Positions 25,985 to 35,043 of a stretch of 64,000 bases of DNA are shown here, piece by piece. This stretch comes from Devosia limi DSM 17137 (lineage in GTDB: Bacteria; Pseudomonadota; Alphaproteobacteria; Rhizobiales; Devosiaceae), in assembly GCF_900128975.1 (NCBI RefSeq), contig NZ_FQVC01000013.1, positions 47,784-111,783 on the forward strand. The letters run 5' to 3'. The translations under genes were made by a program, and so were the position numbers. How positions within the stretch are numbered: the stretch's first letter is position 1; every line of letters starts with the position of its first letter. The notes below the pieces were generated by a model. The model saw nothing but the letters and a program-made list of their open reading frames with translations. It made no database searches and was not told the DNA's origin.

Positions 25985-27295
25985 TCAGCCGACTAGCTTC
26001 AGCGACGGCTTTTTCTTCTTCTTGATCTCGGCGGCGTGCGGCGTGTAGTTGGCCATGACGCGTTCGATCACCTTGATCGCCTTTTCGGTGCCATTCTCGG
26101 CATGCAGCTTTTCGGCGAGGTCGGAGGCGTTGCGGCGATAGGCTTCGTTGGTGGTCAGGTCAGCCAGCGCGCCAGCCAGGATCTCCGGCGTCAATTTGCG
26201 CAGGCGCACCGGCTTGGGGCCACAGCCCAGTTCATAGACGCGACGGCCCCAATAGGGCTGGTCGACAGTCTGCGGCACGACGAAGGTTGGGCGGCCCAAA
26301 TGCAGCCCTGCCGAAGTCGTGCCGGCGCCACCATGATGAACGACAGCTGACACATACTTGAACAGCTTGTCGTGCGGTGCCTTCTCGATAGCGAAGATGG
26401 TATCGGGCAGGTCGTGCGGATTGATCCCGCCCCAGCCGCGCGCGACGACGGCACGGCCGCCCCACATCCTGACAGCCTCCTTGAGGATCTGCGTGTTGCG
26501 CTCGGCCCCAAAAGGCATTGAGCCGAAGCCGATATAGACGGGAGCGTCACCCTCGGCGAGGAACTTCTGGAAAGCCTCGGACGGCTGCCAGTCGGTTCGG
26601 TCCTTGAGCTGCCAATAGCCGGTGACGATGGCGCTTTTCGGCCAGTCGCGCGGACGCGGCGAAATCTCGGCCGAATAGGCATAAAGCGTGGTCAGCGGGG
26701 TGCCGTCGGTATTGCGGAAGAAGCCGCCCTTCTTGCGTGATTCCAGGCCCATCAGCTCCCGGCGCAGCTTGTTGCGCGGCAGGTTGTAATAGATCTGCTG
26801 CACGGTCATCGCCGTGTAGGTGAGGCGGTTGAAAGCCGGCCCGAAATCGGCGCCATAATAGATGCAGAGCGGGAACTCGCTGGTGGAGTTCAGCGGCTGC
26901 AGGGCGACCATGACAGCGGGGATCTGCAGCGCCTCGGCAATGTCGATGCCGAAGCTGGTGTTCATGTTGAGGATCAGCATGTCCGCGCCCTGGCACATGT
27001 TCCAGGCATGGCGGGCGGCGGTGTCGACGATCTGCTGGCCCTGCCGCAACAGCGAGGGGCCGTTGATCAGCATGGATTGGCTCATGGCGTTTTCGAAACG
27101 CGACTGCTGCAGGAAAGACTGGATCGAGGGTCCCAGGGAGTGGAACTCGATGCCGTAACCTTCAACCATGTCCTCGAATTCTTCGGACGCGCCCAGCACC
27201 ACCGAATACCCGCGCTCCTTGAGCGCGATGGCGAGGGCCAAATAGGGTTGAACGTCGCCTTGCGTGCCGATCGTGACCAGTGCAATGCGCTTCAA
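25985..27295 (-). CDS. GT1-family glycosyltransferase (UDP-glucosyltransferase / sterol glucosyltransferase-like)
   Basis: A 436-residue GT-B enzyme. The N-terminus ALVTIGTQGDVQPYLALAIAL is typical of family 1 glycolipid and sterol glucosyltransferases. The C-terminal donor-binding signature reads HHGGAGTTSAGLHLGRPTFV, then PQTVDQPYWGRRV. The lysine-rich tail (EIKKKKKPSLK) may bind membrane phospholipid. The start is the TTG at 27295, with GAGG seven bases before it; no ATG is available at that place. It probably glycosylates a lipid or other hydrophobic acceptor. Confidence 0.87.
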   Translation of the reverse strand: MKRIALVTIGTQGDVQPYLALAIALKERGYSVVLGASEEFEDMVEGYGIEFHSLGPSIQSFLQQSRFENAMSQSMLINGPSLLRQGQQIVDTAARHAWNMCQGADMLILNMNTSFGIDIAEALQIPAVMVALQPLNSTSEFPLCIYYGADFGPAFNRLTYTAMTVQQIYYNLPRNKLRRELMGLESRKKGGFFRNTDGTPLTTLYAYSAEISPRPRDWPKSAIVTGYWQLKDRTDWQPSEAFQKFLAEGDAPVYIGFGSMPFGAERNTQILKEAVRMWGGRAVVARGWGGINPHDLPDTIFAIEKAPHDKLFKYVSAVVHHGGAGTTSAGLHLGRPTFVVPQTVDQPYWGRRVYELGCGPKPVRLRKLTPEILAGALADLTTNEAYRRNASDLAEKLHAENGTEKAIKVIERVMANYTPHAAEIKKKKKPSLKLVG

Positions 27296-27431
27296 AGTGA
27301 TACCTCGTTAAACGCCGTCTGGCACCGAAGGTTGTTACCCTCCAGCCCATTTACAATGCCCTGATGTGCATTTAAGAACGGCTCTCTATAGCCGGTTTCA
27401 TTACAAAAATCGCTTCTGAAGGGCAAGAGAC

Positions 27432-27530
27432 ATGCCGTCCCCGCACATGATTGCTTTGGTTGGAGCTTCGCTCGCCGGCATGCGGATAGCGACGAACGCC
27501 GTCGCGGCGGCGCGGGCGAACGCCCGCTAG
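27432..27530 (+). CDS. Candidate small protein (32 residues)
   Basis: A short frame with a good ribosome site (GAAGGG, 8 bases before the ATG) encodes MPSPHMIALVGASLAGMRIA and an Ala/Arg-rich end. It has a hydrophobic centre like a tiny membrane peptide. The stop touches the strong hairpin at 27530-27565. It lies in the otherwise empty 412 bases between the GT1 gene and the aminotransferase. No family recognised. Confidence 0.35.
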   Translation: MPSPHMIALVGASLAGMRIATNAVAAARANAR

Positions 27531-27565
27531 CTCTTCCCGACGGCCACAAGGTGGCTGGGAAGAGC
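27530..27565 (+). terminator. Strong hairpin after the candidate small gene
   Basis: GCTCTTCCC (27530-27538) pairs with GGGAAGAGC (27557-27565), and the inner GCCAC/GTGGC pairs further. No T run follows, so it may be an RNA-stabilising or Rho-type element rather than an intrinsic terminator. 27566-27707 holds no other feature beyond the probable aminotransferase leader. Confidence 0.45.
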
Positions 27566-27707
27566 CGAATAGATGTTTGCCTGGCGCCTGCGCCATTTAA
27601 CCCCTTCACAACCATAATTCCGCGATAATCGAGCTCTCTAGCTGAGATGCATGGCGCCTGATGCGCGTCGCGGCCCATTGCGGTCCCGCAGGACCCACGA
27701 GGATAAA

Positions 27708-28922
27708 ATGAGCGAAGAATTTCATCGCATCCGTCGCCTTCCCCCATACGTGTTCGCCCATATCGATCCGATCAAGGCAAAGGCGCGCGCCAATGGCGTC
27801 GACGTCATTGATCTGGGCATGGGCAATCCCGATATGCCGACGCCGACCCATATCGTTGAAAAGTTGCAGGAAACCGTTCGGGATCCCCGTACGCACCGCT
27901 ATTCGACCTCGCGCGGCATTCCCGGCCTGCGCAAGGCCCAGGCCAGCTATTATGGCCGCCGCTTCGGTGTGAAGCTGAACCCTGACACCCAGGTCGTCGC
28001 GACGCTTGGGTCCAAGGAAGGCTTCGCCAATATGGCTTCGGCCATTACGGCGCCGGGCGACGTGGTGCTGGTGCCCAACCCGACCTATCCGATCCATTCC
28101 TTCGGCTTCATCATGAGCGGCGGCGTTGTCCGCTCCATGCCCGCCGATCCCAATGAAGACTTCATGCGCTCGCTCGACCGGGCGGTGCGCCACTCTATCC
28201 CCAAGCCGATAGCGCTGGTGCTGAACTACCCGGCCAACCCGACCGCCTATACCGCCGACCTCGATTTTTACACCGAGGTGGTCAAGTATTGTAAGGCCAA
28301 CGACATCTTCATCCTGTCCGATCTCGCCTATTCCGAGATCTATTTCGATGAAGATGCGCCGCCCCCGTCGGTGCTGCAGGTGCCCGGAGCCATCGACATC
28401 ACCGTCGAGTTCACCTCGATGTCCAAGACCTATTCCATGCCGGGTTGGCGCGTTGGTTTTGCCGTCGGCAATGAACGCCTGATCGCCGCATTGGCGCGGG
28501 TGAAGTCCTATCTCGATTATGGCGCGTTCACCCCGATCCAGGTGGCTGCCACCGCAGCCCTGAATGGCTCGGATGATGTGATCGAGGAGGTGCGCAAGAT
28601 CTACAAGATGCGCCGTGACGTGCTGGTGGAGAGCTTTGGCCGCTCGGGCTGGGACATCCCGGTGCCGAAGGCGACGATGTTCGCCTGGGCGCCGATACCG
28701 GCGCAATTCGCCCATATGGGCTCGCTGGAATTCGCCAAGCTGCTGATCCAGGAAACCGGCGTTGGCGTCGCTCCGGGCGTGGGCTTCGGCGAATATGGCG
28801 ACCAGTATATTCGCCTCGCCTTCGTCGAGAACGAACAGCGCATTCGCCAAGCCGCGCGCAACATCAAGAAGTTGCTCGGGTCCAAGACCGGCTCGGGCAA
28901 CGTCGTGCCGCTGACGGCTTAG
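27708..28922 (+). CDS. PLP-dependent class I aminotransferase (alanine / LL-diaminopimelate aminotransferase-like)
   Basis: A 404-residue fold-type I aminotransferase. Features: DLGMGNPDMPTP near residue 35, the cofactor-binding LGSKEGFANMASA region, NYPANPTAY, SDLAYSEIYFDE and the PLP lysine in SMSKTYSMPGWRVGF (about Lys240). In alphaproteobacteria this gene commonly precedes hom, glpX and recJ, and characterised relatives act as alanine or glutamate-pyruvate aminotransferases. The ATG at 27708 has GAGGAT upstream; the open frame starts earlier, in leader. Confidence 0.9.
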   Translation: MSEEFHRIRRLPPYVFAHIDPIKAKARANGVDVIDLGMGNPDMPTPTHIVEKLQETVRDPRTHRYSTSRGIPGLRKAQASYYGRRFGVKLNPDTQVVATLGSKEGFANMASAITAPGDVVLVPNPTYPIHSFGFIMSGGVVRSMPADPNEDFMRSLDRAVRHSIPKPIALVLNYPANPTAYTADLDFYTEVVKYCKANDIFILSDLAYSEIYFDEDAPPPSVLQVPGAIDITVEFTSMSKTYSMPGWRVGFAVGNERLIAALARVKSYLDYGAFTPIQVAATAALNGSDDVIEEVRKIYKMRRDVLVESFGRSGWDIPVPKATMFAWAPIPAQFAHMGSLEFAKLLIQETGVGVAPGVGFGEYGDQYIRLAFVENEQRIRQAARNIKKLLGSKTGSGNVVPLTA

Positions 28923-28934
28923 CTGATATGAGAT

Positions 28935-28960
28935 GAGCCGGCGGAGCATTTCGCCGGCTC
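28935..28960 (+). terminator. GC-rich hairpin after the aminotransferase gene
   Basis: A perfect 9-bp stem GAGCCGGCG/CGCCGGCTC with an 8-base loop starts 12 bases after the stop codon. No T run follows, so intrinsic termination would be weak. The remaining bases up to 29165 hold no gene; TTGACG near 29132 may be part of the hom promoter. Confidence 0.5.
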
Positions 28961-29165
28961 CATTCCACCTGCTGCGTCATTGTCGCGCAGGCGGCGAGCG
29001 TCCTCTCTGCGTGGATGATTCGCCCTACCTGCGCGAAATTTGGGAATTCCGCTGCAGATGGCAGGCGCGGATTGGCCGCCCAGGCGTGGAATAAGTGGGG
29101 CACGTTGTAGCTCCGCTTAAACTCCTATTGACGGCTAGGCAATTTCCTATGCAGATGTCGCCACC

Positions 29166-30674
29166 ATGAGTGATATCCAGTCTTTCCGCCAAGCCGTAGA
29201 AACTTTCATAGCCGCCCGCGGCTGGACCCCGACCCGTTTCGGCCGCACCGTTGCGGGCGATCCGTTGTTCGTGTTCGACCTCCGCGAGGGTCGGGAGCCG
29301 CGTTCGGAAACGCGCACCCGCATCCTCAAGGCGATGCAGGACTTCGGGGACACTGCCGCCGCGACGCCGCTGCGGATCGGTGTTGCCGGGCTCGGCAATG
29401 TCGGCGCTACGCTGGTGCGCATCCTGCAGAAGGACGCCGCTGAGCTCACCAAGAAGCTTGGTCGCCAGATCGTCGTCACCGCTGTAGCGGCCCGCTCTCG
29501 TTCGCGCGACCGCGGCATTGATATTTCCGGTCTCGATTGGTTTGACGATCCGGTGGCGCTGGCCAAGTCCGACGGTATCGACCTGTTCGTCGAGCTGATC
29601 GGTGGCGAGGACGGTCCGGCATTTGCCGCCGTGAAAGCGGCGCTGGAAATGGGGCGCCCGGTGGTCACCGCCAATAAGGCCTTGCTGGCCAAACATGGCG
29701 TGACGCTGGCCCGCATGGCCGAAGAATCCGGCGCACAACTGGGCTTTGAAGCCGCAGTTGCCGGCGGTATCCCGGTGATCAAAACCCTCCGCGAAGGTTT
29801 GGGTTCCGCCCGCATCGCCAAAGTCTATGGCATCATGAACGGCACCTGCAATTACATCCTGACGCGCATGGGCAATGAGGAAATCTCGTTTGCCGAATGC
29901 CTCAAGGACGCTCAGGCGCTGGGCTATGCCGAAGCAGATCCGACCTTCGACGTCGAAGGCTTCGACACTGCCCACAAGCTGTCGATTCTGGCGACGCTGT
30001 GCTTTGGCTACGAAATTGCGCCCGACAAGATCCATGTCGAGGGCATCTCCAAGATCACCCAGCACGACATCAAAGTCGCGGCCGATCTCGGCTACAAGAT
30101 CAAGCTGCTGGGCATTGCCCAGCGCTCCGATGACGGCATCGAGCAGCGCGTGCATCCGACTTTCGTGCCCAAGGGCTCGGCTATTGCCGGCGTCGACGGC
30201 GTGATGAACGCCGTGGCGCTCGAGACCGACCATGTGCACGAACTGCTGCTGGCAGGCCCCGGCGCCGGCGGTCCACCGACTGCTGCCTCGGTAATGTCCG
30301 ATATTCTCGACATCGCTCGTGGTACGCGCGTGCCACCGCTGGGTGTCCCCAGCGAGGAGTTGCTGCCGTTCCGTCAGGCGCCGATGCGCGCCCATGAGGG
30401 TGGTTATTATATCCGCCTCAATGCCAAGGATGTGCCCGGCGCCCTGGCCGCGATTGCCACCCGCATGGGGGAACGCTCGATTTCCATCGACAGTGTCATC
30501 CAGCGGTCCGATCTCAAGGCTAAGGATAGCACCGACGATGGCGTGTCGACCCGCACCGTTGTCATGATTACCCAGAAGACGCTGGAAGCCGATGTGCGGG
30601 CAGCGCTGGCGCAGATCAGGGCGGATGGGTTTATCGTGGGCGAACCACAATTGATCCGGATCGAATTGCTCTAG
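29166..30674 (+). CDS. hom: Homoserine dehydrogenase with N-terminal helix-turn-helix-like extension
   Basis: Reduces aspartate semialdehyde to homoserine for threonine and methionine synthesis. Residues ~69-200 form the NAD(P)-binding domain (IGVAGLGNVGATLV). The catalytic domain contains GIMNGTCNYILTRM and ALGYAEADPTFDVEGFDTAHK. A C-terminal ACT domain (GGYYIRLNAKDVPGALAAIA) should give feedback control. At 502 residues it is about 60 longer than the usual alphaproteobacterial enzyme. Residues 8-60 (AARGWTPTRFGRTVAGDPLF, then VFDLREGREP) resemble small alphaproteobacterial helix-turn-helix proteins. An internal ATG at 29335 (MQDFG) with AAGG close before it could give a normal-length form. 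Confidence 0.93.
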   Translation: MSDIQSFRQAVETFIAARGWTPTRFGRTVAGDPLFVFDLREGREPRSETRTRILKAMQDFGDTAAATPLRIGVAGLGNVGATLVRILQKDAAELTKKLGRQIVVTAVAARSRSRDRGIDISGLDWFDDPVALAKSDGIDLFVELIGGEDGPAFAAVKAALEMGRPVVTANKALLAKHGVTLARMAEESGAQLGFEAAVAGGIPVIKTLREGLGSARIAKVYGIMNGTCNYILTRMGNEEISFAECLKDAQALGYAEADPTFDVEGFDTAHKLSILATLCFGYEIAPDKIHVEGISKITQHDIKVAADLGYKIKLLGIAQRSDDGIEQRVHPTFVPKGSAIAGVDGVMNAVALETDHVHELLLAGPGAGGPPTAASVMSDILDIARGTRVPPLGVPSEELLPFRQAPMRAHEGGYYIRLNAKDVPGALAAIATRMGERSISIDSVIQRSDLKAKDSTDDGVSTRTVVMITQKTLEADVRAALAQIRADGFIVGEPQLIRIELL

Positions 30675-30767
30675 CGCCAATCAGTATTCATTCAATCTCG
30701 ATGTGAGATGAATGTCCAATAGCCATGGGCCGGCCTCTGGTCGTAAACATCGGGGCCGGGGGGGACT

Positions 30768-31754
30768 ATGGAACTGACAAAGGCCGAAGACGCCAGAAGC
30801 CCTGCGCACCTGCACCGCAGCCTGACGCTTGAACTTGTCCGGGTGACCGAGCGCGCTGCCGTGGCTGCAGGCGCCTGGCGCGGCAAGGGGGACGAGAAGG
30901 CCGCAGACGATGCCGCCGTGCAGGCAATGCGCGCCGAGCTGGACCGGGTCCAGATCAATGGTCGCATTGTGATAGGCGAGGGTGAACGCAACCAGGTCGA
31001 CATGCTCTATATCGGCGAGGAAGTCGGCGCGGGGGATGGGCCCGAGGTCGATATCGCCGTCGATCCACTGGAGGGGGTAACCCTCTGCGCCAAGAACCAG
31101 CCCGATTCCATCGTGGTTCTCGCCATGGCCGAGCGCGGCGGGCTGCTGAACGTCGCCCGCAACGTCTACATGCACAAGATTGCCATCGGCGCTGATTATG
31201 CGCCAGGCACCGTCCATATCGACTGGAGCGCCACCGACAATGTGCGTTCGCTGGCCAAGGCCAAGGGCGTGCCGCTGAACGAGATTACTGCCATCGTGCT
31301 GGATCGGCCGCGCCATACTGGACTGATCGAGGAACTGCGCACCTCTGGCGTCGCAGTCAAGCTGATCAGTGATGGCGACATTGCTGGCGTCATCCATGCG
31401 GTAACCACGGAAGATACCGGCATCGACATCTATCTCGGCTCCGGCGGGGCTCCAGAGGGCGTGCTGGCAGCTGCTGCCTTGCGCTGCATTGGCGGCCAGA
31501 TGCAGGGCAAGCTGATCCTCGATAGCGCCGAGAAACGCGAGCGCGCCGTGCTTATGGGCATCACTGAGCCCAACCGCGTCTATGATGTCAGCGAGCTGGC
31601 TGCTGGCGATGTGCTGGTTGCGGCGACCGGTGTCACCGACGGTACGCTGCTGAATGGCATCCGTCTGCGCCGCAATTCGGTCGAGACATCGACCATTGTC
31701 ATGCGGTCCTGGTCACAGACCGTGCGCTGGATCAGGGCGCAACACGCCCGCTGA
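30768..31754 (+). CDS. glpX: Class II fructose-1,6-bisphosphatase
   Basis: A 328-residue GlpX-type phosphatase of gluconeogenesis (FBP to F6P). Signatures: ERAAVAAGAWRGKGDEKAAD, the metal site GEGERNQVDMLYIGEEVG, DPLEG with the metal Asp and Glu, and the C-terminal GGAPEGVLAAAALRCIGG. A GGGGGGGA ribosome site precedes the ATG. It lies between hom and recJ, as in related genomes. Confidence 0.96.
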   Translation: MELTKAEDARSPAHLHRSLTLELVRVTERAAVAAGAWRGKGDEKAADDAAVQAMRAELDRVQINGRIVIGEGERNQVDMLYIGEEVGAGDGPEVDIAVDPLEGVTLCAKNQPDSIVVLAMAERGGLLNVARNVYMHKIAIGADYAPGTVHIDWSATDNVRSLAKAKGVPLNEITAIVLDRPRHTGLIEELRTSGVAVKLISDGDIAGVIHAVTTEDTGIDIYLGSGGAPEGVLAAAALRCIGGQMQGKLILDSAEKRERAVLMGITEPNRVYDVSELAAGDVLVAATGVTDGTLLNGIRLRRNSVETSTIVMRSWSQTVRWIRAQHAR

Positions 31755-31833
31755 AGTCGACGTATTGCCGCGTTGAGCGGGAAAACGCCTATGGGGCCTC
31801 GACCCCATCCCCCAAATCGGCTTACCTCGCGCC

Positions 31834-33633
31834 ATGCTTGAGCCGCCTCGCCATTTTCTCGACGTCACCAGCTCCGCCACCGGGCGAGCCTGGGTGGATC
31901 GGCTGGATATGGCTGCGACGCGCACTGCCGGCGCCATCGCCCAGCGCTCCAGCCTGAGCGAGATCCTGGCCCGCATCATTGCCGGGCGCGGCGTCGGCGT
32001 CGATGAGGCTACGACCTATCTCGAGCCCACTATTCGCGAGCTTATGCCTGACCCATCGACGCTGACCGCGATGGACCAACTGGCGGAGCGGCTGGCGCGG
32101 GCAATCACTGATAGTGAGTCGGTGGCCCTGTTTGGCGACTATGACGTGGATGGCGCCTGCTCCTGCGCCCTGATGGCCCGCTATCTCGGCCATTTCGGCT
32201 TGAAGCCGCAGGTCCATATTCCCGACCGGATATTCGAAGGCTACGGCCCCAATAGCGCCGCGATGGACAAGCTGATCGATGCCGGTGCCACGCTGATCGT
32301 GACGCTCGACTGCGGCACCACCAGCGACGCGCCGATTGCCCATGCCCGCTCGCGCGGCGCCGATGTGCTGGTCATCGACCACCACCTTTCCGACGCCGAG
32401 CTTCCCGACGCCAATGCGATCGTCAATCCCAACCGGCCCGATGACATTTCGGGGCTGGGCTATCTCTGCGCCGCCGGTGTCACCTTCATGGTGCTGGTGG
32501 CGGTCAATCGGGTGCTGCGCGAACGCGGCGATACCGGCCTGCCCAACCTGTTGAAATTACTCGATCTGGTGGCCCTGGCCACGGTTTGCGACGTGGTGCC
32601 GCTGGTCAAGCTCAACCGTGCCTTTGTGGTGCGGGGACTGGAAGTCGCGCGGCGTGGTGAAAACCAGGGCATGGCCGCGCTGGCGCTGGCCGCGCGCATC
32701 AGCGGCCCGCTCAATCCATATCATCTGGGCTTTCTCATTGGTCCGCGCATCAATGCCGGTGGACGCATTGGCGACGCAGCTTTGGGCACCCGCTTGCTGA
32801 CGCTCGACGACGAGCATCAGGCTCTGGTCATCGCCGCCCAGCTTGACGAGCTCAATTCCGAGCGCCAGCGCATCGAGGTAGAGGCCGTCGAAGAGGCGAG
32901 CCGCGTTGCGGAAGCCGAAGTGGGCCTGGGAGAGGGGCCGCCGGTTCTGGTGTTGGCCTCGGCCAACTGGCATCCTGGCGTTGTCGGGTTGATTGCGGCG
33001 CGGCTGCGGGAGCGCTTTGAACGCCCGGTCTTTGCCATCGCGCTGCAGCCGGATGGCACCGGCACCGGCTCGGGGCGGTCGATGCCAGGGGTTGACCTGG
33101 GTAGTGCGGTGATCGAGGCGGTAGAGCTCGGGCTGATCGCCAAGGGCGGCGGCCACGCCATGGCGGCAGGCATCACCATCAAGCCGGGCCAGCTTGGGCC
33201 GTTTCGCTCGCACCTGGCTGAACGGCTGACCAGTGCCGTAACTTCGGCGCGCGCGGTGACAGCTTTGCCCATCGACGCGGCAATTACCGCGCGGGGGGCG
33301 ACTGCAGACCTGGTGCGCGATATCGAGCGGGCGGGTCCCTTCGGTTCGGGCAATCCGACGCCGCAATTTGTCTTCCCCGCCCACAAGGCGAAATTCCCCC
33401 AGGTGGTGGGCAAGGGCGGGCATATCAGCTTCGCGCTCGCCTCCGATGATGGTGCTCGCATCAAGGCCATTGCCTTCCGGGCGGTCGGCACGCCGGTCGG
33501 CGATCTGCTGCTCAATCCGGTCGATGGACCGCTGCATTTTGCCGGTGGTCTTGGGATCGATCACTATCAAGGCCGTGAACAGGTGCAGTTCCGGCTGGCC
33601 GACATTGCCAAGCCCGGCGGCAATCGCCGCTAG
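31834..33633 (+). CDS. recJ: Single-stranded-DNA exonuclease RecJ
   Basis: A 599-residue 5'-3' exonuclease of the DHH family, acting in recombination and mismatch repair. Visible motifs: FGDYDVDGACSCALMARYL (motif I), TLDCGTTSDAP (motif II), VIDHHLSD (the DHH motif), then the DHHA1 domain with GRSMPGVDLG and AKGGGHAMAAGITI. The OB-fold follows with FGSGNPTPQFVF. The length is normal. It ends 20 bases before the RpoE-type promoter of the next operon. Confidence 0.96.
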   Translation: MLEPPRHFLDVTSSATGRAWVDRLDMAATRTAGAIAQRSSLSEILARIIAGRGVGVDEATTYLEPTIRELMPDPSTLTAMDQLAERLARAITDSESVALFGDYDVDGACSCALMARYLGHFGLKPQVHIPDRIFEGYGPNSAAMDKLIDAGATLIVTLDCGTTSDAPIAHARSRGADVLVIDHHLSDAELPDANAIVNPNRPDDISGLGYLCAAGVTFMVLVAVNRVLRERGDTGLPNLLKLLDLVALATVCDVVPLVKLNRAFVVRGLEVARRGENQGMAALALAARISGPLNPYHLGFLIGPRINAGGRIGDAALGTRLLTLDDEHQALVIAAQLDELNSERQRIEVEAVEEASRVAEAEVGLGEGPPVLVLASANWHPGVVGLIAARLRERFERPVFAIALQPDGTGTGSGRSMPGVDLGSAVIEAVELGLIAKGGGHAMAAGITIKPGQLGPFRSHLAERLTSAVTSARAVTALPIDAAITARGATADLVRDIERAGPFGSGNPTPQFVFPAHKAKFPQVVGKGGHISFALASDDGARIKAIAFRAVGTPVGDLLLNPVDGPLHFAGGLGIDHYQGREQVQFRLADIAKPGGNRR

Positions 33634-33653
33634 GTCCTGCGGAAACTTTCAAC

Positions 33654-33683
33654 TGATCCGAACCGTATCTGTCTGCGTACAAG
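33654..33683 (+). promoter_or_regulatory. RpoE/ChrR-type (ECF11) promoter of the FAD protein-DUF1365-cfa operon
   Basis: TGATCC at 33654-33659, an 18-base spacer and TACAAG at 33678-33683, about 30 bases before the ATG at 33715. TGATCC is the known -35 of the Rhodobacter sphaeroides RpoE regulon. The same arrangement precedes the sigma-factor gene in this window. Confidence 0.78.
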
Positions 33684-33714
33684 CTTTACAGTAGCGCGCG
33701 GAGATGGTCCGACT

Positions 33715-35043
33715 ATGACGTCGTCTAGAATAGCTATCGTCGGATCAGGAATCTCAGGACTTTCAGCAGCTTGGCTGCTGTCCCGGAATCACGATGTCAC
33801 CGTCTTCGAGAAGAATGCGAAGCTGGGGGGGCATTCAAACACCGTCCTCGCCAAGACCGGGCAGGGCAGCCTGCCGGTCGACACAGGTTTCATCGTCTAT
33901 AACGAGCAGAATTATCCCAACCTGACCGCGATGTTCGATCATCTCGGGGTGGCGACGTCTCCGTCCTCGATGAGCTTTGCCGTATCGGTGGCCGAAGGGC
34001 GCATGGAATATTCCGGCAAGCACCTCAATGGCCTGTTTGGCCAGCGCCGCAACATCATCCGGCCTGAGCACTGGAAGCTGGTGAGCGATATTATTCGCTT
34101 CTTCCGCGAGGCAGAGCGGCAGGTGGCCACTTGCCCGCAAGACATGTCGATCGCCGATTTCCTTGATCAGTTTGGGTACTCGCGGGTGTTCATCGAGGAT
34201 CACATCCTGCCAATCTCGGCGGCAATATGGTCGACGCCATCGCGCGGCATGCTGGAATTTCCTGCGCGCACCTTCATCGAGTTCTTTGCTAATCACAGCC
34301 TGCTGCAGGTGGGCAATCGGCCGCAATGGCGCACGGTGACTGGCGGGTCGCGTGAATACGTCAATCGGCTGGTCGGTGGCCGCGCATTCAGCACAGTGAC
34401 CTCAGCCAAGATCGTCTCGGTTATCCGGCGCGCCGAAGGGGTTGAGATACTCCTTGCTGATGGGCAGCGGCAGCGTTTCGATGAAATTATCTTTGCCTGC
34501 CATGCCGACGAGGCCCTGGTCCTACTGGGTGATCCGACGGACGAGGAACGCGCAATCCTTTCCGCTTTCCGCTTCAGCACCAATAGGGCTGTGCTGCACA
34601 CCGACCAGAGCTTCATGCCGCGGCGCAAGCATTTGTGGTCGTCCTGGAATTACCTGCGCGGGGAGGAGGGTGAGAGTAATCTCAGCCTCACCTATTGGAT
34701 GAACCGGCTGCAACCGCTGCCCACAACCACCAATGTGTTCGTGACGCTCAATCCGCATCGCCCATTTGCCGATGGCGCGGTGCAATACGAGATGGACTAT
34801 CAGCACCCGCTATTTGACGCCCGCGCCATCGCGGCGCAGCGCGACGTCTGGCAGATCCAGGGCGTGCAGCGCAGCTGGTTTGCCGGCGCCTGGCTGGGCT
34901 ATGGTTTCCATGAGGATGGGCTGCAGGCCGGCCTGGAAGTGGCCGAGCGCATCGGACCGCGGCAGCGCCCCTGGACAGTGCAGCGCAGCCGCATCGCGCA
35001 TAACTGGGTCGAAGGAGACCGGCGGCTATGGGCAGCGGAATAG
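33715..35043 (+). CDS. FAD-dependent amine-oxidase-like flavoprotein (COG2907 type)
   Basis: A 442-residue flavoprotein. The FAD-binding Rossmann motif IAIVGSGISGLSAAWLL opens the protein, followed by VFEKNAKLGGHSNT and a late GAWLGYGFHEDG motif. In Rhodobacter the homologous gene sits in the RpoE/ChrR regulon beside cfaA and is linked to furan fatty acid formation or related lipid change in response to singlet oxygen. Here it is the first gene of the same three-gene order, overlapping the DUF1365 gene by 16 bases. The exact reaction is uncertain. Confidence 0.88.
   Translation: MTSSRIAIVGSGISGLSAAWLLSRNHDVTVFEKNAKLGGHSNTVLAKTGQGSLPVDTGFIVYNEQNYPNLTAMFDHLGVATSPSSMSFAVSVAEGRMEYSGKHLNGLFGQRRNIIRPEHWKLVSDIIRFFREAERQVATCPQDMSIADFLDQFGYSRVFIEDHILPISAAIWSTPSRGMLEFPARTFIEFFANHSLLQVGNRPQWRTVTGGSREYVNRLVGGRAFSTVTSAKIVSVIRRAEGVEILLADGQRQRFDEIIFACHADEALVLLGDPTDEERAILSAFRFSTNRAVLHTDQSFMPRRKHLWSSWNYLRGEEGESNLSLTYWMNRLQPLPTTTNVFVTLNPHRPFADGAVQYEMDYQHPLFDARAIAAQRDVWQIQGVQRSWFAGAWLGYGFHEDGLQAGLEVAERIGPRQRPWTVQRSRIAHNWVEGDRRLWAAE

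Noticed and set aside
28961..29165. A SAM-type riboswitch upstream of hom
   Set aside because: No conserved SAM-II or SAH core and no convincing pseudoknot could be seen in these bases.
29025..30680. A 551-codon open frame on the minus strand
   Set aside because: Antisense to hom, which is certain from its motifs.
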